A stretch of 64,000 nucleotides of DNA, taken from an uncultured Pseudomonadales bacterium. GTDB taxonomy: Bacteria; Pseudomonadota; Gammaproteobacteria; Pseudomonadales; Azotimanducaceae. Every line of letters starts with the position of its first letter. Positions within the stretch are counted from its first letter, which is position 1. The stretch is from contig OY282430.1 in the NCBI GenBank assembly GCA_958296025.1, positions 124,001-188,000 on the forward strand. Direction: 5' to 3'. Positions 60,018-64,000 of the stretch are shown in pieces. The position numbers and the translations under genes are program-made. A model generated the notes under the pieces. The model worked only from the letters and a program-made list of their open reading frames with translations. It had not been told where the DNA came from and searched no databases.

Positions 60018-62441
60018 ATGTTGAAGAGCGCAAACCGTCGGCTTCAGTTGGGCATGGCGCTGTGTCTTGGCGTTTTCTTGGTGCCGCCGGCCGGTGCCCA
60101 AGAGAGCCTGGAGGGCCCCGTCCTTTTGGAGGAAGTCATCGTCACCGCGCAGAAGCGGGAGCAATCCATTCAGGATGTGCCCATCGCGATGAGTGCGTTT
60201 ACAGGCGACGCGATGAAAACACTAGGCGTTACAAACGCTAGCGATTTGGTGAATATAACACCGGGATTTGCGTTAGGAGTTCAGGCGGGTTCGAATCGAA
60301 ACTACTTTTTACGCGGCGTCGGAACCAGTGACGTGCATCTAACCGCGGCATCTGCGGTTGGGCAATATTTCGATGGCATCACCTTGACCAGCGGTTTTCA
60401 CGCCAAAGCAGCCCTGTTTGACATGGAGCGCGTTGAGATTCTCAAAGGCCCCCAGAACACGCTGTTTGGGCTAAATACCACTGGTGGGGCGGTCAACTAC
60501 ATCAGTAGGCAGCCAGAAATTGGTGCCGGTACGCAAGGCAATGCCAGCGTGAAATTGGGTAACAATAATCGTGTTGAGGCTGAGCTGGCGGTCGGCTTCG
60601 ACGTGACGGATACGCTGGCGGCACGCTTTGCATTGCAAAGCATTAAGGACGACGGCGCTTTCAAGTCCATTAGCAATGGAGAAAGGTACGGTGACGATGA
60701 CATCACGACCGGACGCATGACTCTCCTTTGGGAGCCAACAGAACAGGCAAGCCTGACTTTCAATGTGCATGGATTGAAGTCGGATAACAACAGCACCTCC
60801 ATAAGGGCAATGGGAACCCGGTCACCCGATGGCTCCGGTGGGCTATGTGCCGATGTCCCAATGGGCGTCATCGACTTTGAGGACAATACCAATTGCCTTA
60901 GTCGTAATGGCGGAGGCACCGGTGAACCGGCATCGGACCCCTCCACTGGTGATTGGGAGCTAAGCGCGCAGGACATCGGGTTCGAGGATCTGGATACCAA
61001 GGGCGCCTATCTCAAATTTGACTACGACCTGCCGTGGGCCACATTTAGTTCCATTACTTCTTGGGACAATCTGAAATTCAGAAACGCCAATGATAATGAC
61101 GGTGGCGATACGCTCGGATTGCAGTCCTACCAGCAAGATGACCGCGATACGTTTCAACAGGAGTTGCGCCTAATCTCCGCCGAAGACCAGAGCCTTCGTT
61201 GGATTGCTGGGGTGTACTACCTTGAGGAAGACGCCGATTCCTATACCGGGCTTCGAGGTGCGCGGGGCGCGTTTCGAAATGGTGTGCAGATCCCAAATAT
61301 CCAATTGGATCATACTAGGGACAACCTGGGTATTTACTTCCAAGGCGAGTATGACCTCACCGACGCAATAACGCTAACCGCTGGTGTGCGTTGGTCCGAC
61401 GAAGGAATAGAAGGAAATTATTTGCCTTCGTCTCCCAGTGTTGCTGGGGCTCCCACATCGAATTTGTATTTCAAGGAAGAGGTTGCCGCGCTGGTTGCTG
61501 CGCAGAATCCCGGCACCCCCGCATTTGATGCGAACGGCTATGAAATTGCACGACAAATCGCCCAGAAGCTGGCTAACAAAGACGTCGGTTATACCGTCAA
61601 ACTGGACTGGAAGGTAACAGACAGCTCAATGCTTTATGTGAGCAACTCCAGAGGCTTCAAGGGGTCGGCTTTGGACATCAGGCCTGTCTATGCGCTTGTT
61701 CCAATAGCCAATGTGGTCTCGTCCTTGGAAGAAACCCGGCTTGATCCGGAGCGCTTGGATGTTTGGGAGATCGGCTATAAGGGAGCGTTCTGGGATAACC
61801 GCATTCAACTCGATGCCGCGGCGTTCTTATATGCCTACGAAGATCTACAGCAGTTTGTGACCGCTAGGGGAATTGCGATTCTTGATAACGCCCCGGAATC
61901 CGAGGTCAAGGGGTTTGACGCAAACATTGCGTATGGCGGTGGCCGAGGCTTATTCCTACAAGCAGGGATTTCTCTGCTTGATACCGAAGTTACTGAGGCC
62001 GGCGATAGCGCTTTTGTTGAGGGCGCCGAATTGGGCAATTCCCCGGATGTGTCCTTTAATCTGCTTGCGTCACAGGAGTTTTATCTAAATAATGGCAGCT
62101 TGCTTACCCTTACAGCCAATGTTTCCCATACCGGAGACCAGGTTAAAGTCACGGCTACGAGGGGAAACAGTCGGGTTGTGGATCAGCTAAGCACTGATGC
62201 ATACACGTTGCTGAATGCGAATGTAAGCTATCGATTCGGAGGGGAACAGCAGTACAATCTATCGATATACGGCAGCAACCTGACCGACGAACATTTTTGC
62301 GGGGCAGTGTTGATTAACGACGGCAATGCCATATTGGGGAATGCGACCAACGCCCGAACACATATCCACATGAACGCATTGTGTAGGGTCAGCAACGCTT
62401 CTACGCGCACATATGGTGTTTCATTCAGCGTTGAATTTTAG
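60018..62441 (+). CDS. TonB-dependent receptor
   Basis: An 807-residue outer membrane receptor: signal peptide ending near PAGAQE, TonB box region EEVIVTAQKREQSIQDVP, plug domain with VEILKGPQNTLFG, then barrel to the terminal STRTYGVSFSVEF with the usual aromatic last residue. The DNA is visibly AT-richer than the receptor gene at 53332, a sign of separate acquisition. It is followed 14 bases later by an MBL sulfatase-like gene in the same operon. Confidence 0.95.
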   Translation: MLKSANRRLQLGMALCLGVFLVPPAGAQESLEGPVLLEEVIVTAQKREQSIQDVPIAMSAFTGDAMKTLGVTNASDLVNITPGFALGVQAGSNRNYFLRGVGTSDVHLTAASAVGQYFDGITLTSGFHAKAALFDMERVEILKGPQNTLFGLNTTGGAVNYISRQPEIGAGTQGNASVKLGNNNRVEAELAVGFDVTDTLAARFALQSIKDDGAFKSISNGERYGDDDITTGRMTLLWEPTEQASLTFNVHGLKSDNNSTSIRAMGTRSPDGSGGLCADVPMGVIDFEDNTNCLSRNGGGTGEPASDPSTGDWELSAQDIGFEDLDTKGAYLKFDYDLPWATFSSITSWDNLKFRNANDNDGGDTLGLQSYQQDDRDTFQQELRLISAEDQSLRWIAGVYYLEEDADSYTGLRGARGAFRNGVQIPNIQLDHTRDNLGIYFQGEYDLTDAITLTAGVRWSDEGIEGNYLPSSPSVAGAPTSNLYFKEEVAALVAAQNPGTPAFDANGYEIARQIAQKLANKDVGYTVKLDWKVTDSSMLYVSNSRGFKGSALDIRPVYALVPIANVVSSLEETRLDPERLDVWEIGYKGAFWDNRIQLDAAAFLYAYEDLQQFVTARGIAILDNAPESEVKGFDANIAYGGGRGLFLQAGISLLDTEVTEAGDSAFVEGAELGNSPDVSFNLLASQEFYLNNGSLLTLTANVSHTGDQVKVTATRGNSRVVDQLSTDAYTLLNANVSYRFGGEQQYNLSIYGSNLTDEHFCGAVLINDGNAILGNATNARTHIHMNALCRVSNASTRTYGVSFSVEF

Positions 62442-62455
62442 GAGCGGTGTCTGAC

Positions 62456-63832
62456 ATGAAATTTGGCATTGGAATCTGCTCGCGGTTATGGGCAGCGCTC
62501 ATTGGGGCTATGGTTATTGTCGGCAGCGCCTTCGCAGCCGAGTCTGATGCAACCCGTCAGCTCAAAAGCCGTACTGCGGAGTTCGATAGGGATATCATCA
62601 GGGTATCGGATAACGTACATACCGCCGTAGGCTACGGTGTTTCAGCCGTAAGCATGATCGTCGGTTCGCAAGGTATTGTGATTATTGATACCGGAATAGA
62701 CGTAGCGACCAGCAAGGAGATACGAGAGGACTTTCGCCGCTTGGTAGATAAGCCGGTGAAGGCCATCATATTAACCCATGGCCACCCCGACCATATCCTT
62801 GGCGCATCAGCTTTTGTGGATACACCAGACGTCCAGATCTGGGCTCGAAAAGGGTTTCGGCATGAACAGCGCACGCTGGAGCAAGCAGGAATAGTGATTC
62901 AAAGACGCCGTGGCGTTAGGCAGGCGGGGTTCGCGTTATCGGCAGAGCAGCGCATTAATAACGGTATCGCGCAAGCCTATTGGCCCAAGCGAAAAGGCGG
63001 TGTTTTTGCCGGGGATCATCAGATTACTCCTACACACTTGGTTGAGGGCAGGCGGGAAAAACTCTCGATTGCGGGCATAGAGCTCGAGTTGGTCGCTTCG
63101 ACTGGCGAAACGTATGACCATCTTTACGTCTGGTTTCCGAAAGAGCGCGTTGCCTTTTCGGGCGATAACTTCTATAAGTCCTGGCCGAACCTGTACGCGC
63201 TTCGCGGTACTCCGTACCGGGACGTCCGGCAATGGGCCAATGCAATCGATCGTATCCTGCAGGAACGCCCAGCAGCGGTGGTGGGTGGGCATACCCGTCC
63301 AATCGTCGGTGAAGCAGCGGTAGGTGAAACGCTAACCAATTACAGTGAGGCGATTCGCTTCCTATTCGACAAGACAGTTGAGGGCATTAACAAGGGAATG
63401 ACACCGAACCAACTGGTTGAGTACGTCGTTCTTCCGGACAAATACCAAGGCTTGGATTATCTGCAGCCCTACTACGGCAATCCTGAGTGGGCTGTCCGTG
63501 CCATTTTCGGCGGCTACTTGGGTTGGTTTGATGGCAATGCCACCAATTTGTTTCCGCTCAGTGATAGGGCGGAGGCTGAACGGATGGCCAAGATTGCCGG
63601 GGGCGATGATGCTCTACTTAGATGGATCGACACGGCGATTAAGGAAGATGATCACCAATGGGCAGCTCAGCTATGCGATTATGTGTTGACGCTTGAGCCT
63701 GACAACAAAGCTGCAATGATGAGCAAGGCCGAAGCGTTGACCGCGCTTGCTGACCAAACTCTCACTGCCACTGCGAGAAATTATTATCTCAGTAGTGCAA
63801 TTGAGCTTCGTAAATTGGCAAGCGATTCCTAG
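62456..63832 (+). CDS. Secreted MBL-fold alkyl/aryl sulfatase-like hydrolase
   Basis: A 458-residue paralogue of the 51088 protein: signal peptide (MVIVGSAFAA), di-zinc motif THGHPDH (107-113), GDNFYKSWPN, VVGGHTRP and a C-terminal helical region ending in NYYLSSAIELRKLA. It aligns along its whole length with the other copy (for example both have LDYLQPYYG). ATG 62456 is chosen over GTG 62447 because of spacing from AGGAGCGG. It likely acts on the same class of sulfate esters brought in by the adjacent receptor. Confidence 0.9.
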   Translation: MKFGIGICSRLWAALIGAMVIVGSAFAAESDATRQLKSRTAEFDRDIIRVSDNVHTAVGYGVSAVSMIVGSQGIVIIDTGIDVATSKEIREDFRRLVDKPVKAIILTHGHPDHILGASAFVDTPDVQIWARKGFRHEQRTLEQAGIVIQRRRGVRQAGFALSAEQRINNGIAQAYWPKRKGGVFAGDHQITPTHLVEGRREKLSIAGIELELVASTGETYDHLYVWFPKERVAFSGDNFYKSWPNLYALRGTPYRDVRQWANAIDRILQERPAAVVGGHTRPIVGEAAVGETLTNYSEAIRFLFDKTVEGINKGMTPNQLVEYVVLPDKYQGLDYLQPYYGNPEWAVRAIFGGYLGWFDGNATNLFPLSDRAEAERMAKIAGGDDALLRWIDTAIKEDDHQWAAQLCDYVLTLEPDNKAAMMSKAEALTALADQTLTATARNYYLSSAIELRKLASDS

Positions 63833-63940
63833 GCAGAGCCTTTTTCGCAGCCACGCCCCCAACATCCAGCCCTCGCCGCCTTCCTGTACCATGCAGCCCT
63901 CCCCGGCCCCTCACTTCCGCTCCCGTTGGCATAGGCGCCA

Positions 63941-64000
63941 GGCCGATTGACCGCGTTTTGCGAACAGGTAGATGCTGCAAGGCCCTATTGTCATTCGGAT
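63941..64000 (+). promoter_or_regulatory. Repeated regulatory element, copy 3, at window edge
   Basis: GGCCGATTGACCGCGTTTTG then CGAACAGGTAGATGC is the third copy of the element seen at 58551 and 59785. It implies that another operon of the same set begins just beyond the window. Confidence 0.6.

Overview
The window is chromosomal DNA of a high-GC gammaproteobacterium, probably an environmental (perhaps marine or host-associated) heterotroph. The evidence is the housekeeping gene order purA-hisZ-hflC-hflK and erpA-anmK-M23 peptidase-tyrS-rRNA operon-birA, which is typical of gammaproteobacteria, together with a 16S gene carrying the usual anti-Shine-Dalgarno end and an rrn spacer with tRNA-Ile(GAT) and tRNA-Ala(TGC). 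No species is named because no database could be searched.

Region by region. (1) 1-6802: a minus-strand catabolic operon (short-chain dehydrogenases, a 3-ketosteroid dehydrogenase-like flavoprotein, a Rieske oxygenase, an amidohydrolase, an acetoacetate decarboxylase-like protein) facing a TetR regulator, with a candidate operator between them. (2) 6896-17561: housekeeping genes (folE2, a Trm112-like protein, purA, hisZ, hflC, hflK, erpA, anmK, an M23 endopeptidase, tyrS), with a 161-bp terminal-inverted-repeat element between hisZ and hflC. (3) 17643-23993: a complete rRNA operon. Its 23S gene is split by a 636-nt group I intron at the position equivalent to E. coli 1931, and the intron encodes a LAGLIDADG endonuclease. 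(4) 24076-35686: birA, then a defence-like island: a protein with a HEPN-type R-x4-H motif, a type III restriction-modification pair (res, mod) with a Fic gene between the two subunits, a 70-bp tandem repeat array in front of res, and a two-TM protein resembling SLATT effectors. (5) 35911-40739: a polyamine ABC transporter operon (potFGHI order) joined by ATGA stop/start overlaps. Three tiny ORFs sit at its junctions and look like duplicated 3' ends of potG (twice) and potH (once). (6) 40921-48966: transporters, a PDC-hydrolase-like amidohydrolase, a ferric-reductase-like membrane protein and a large membrane protein fused to a spermidine-synthase-like domain. (7) 49238-64000: an accessory catabolic region with a P450, a cupin, two secreted alkylsulfatase-type metallo-beta-lactamase (MBL) proteins, a third MBL hydrolase, a formylglycine-type sulfatase lipoprotein, a MoaF-like secreted protein, two TonB-dependent receptors and a LysR regulator.

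Working together: regions 1 and 7 look like modules for taking up and degrading bulky, possibly sulfated, hydrophobic organics: receptors import, sulfatases desulfate, and the P450, Rieske, KstD-like and SDR enzymes oxidise. That substrate is inference. A 54-60 bp element with a TTCGCGAA-type core occurs three times in region 7, in the LysR promoter, before the second receptor operon, and at the window edge, and is the best candidate for a shared regulatory site.

The most unusual things seen are the stop/start-coupled tail-duplication micro-ORFs in the pot operon, the mod-fic-res arrangement with its 70-bp array, the compact 23S intron, and the repeated regulatory element.
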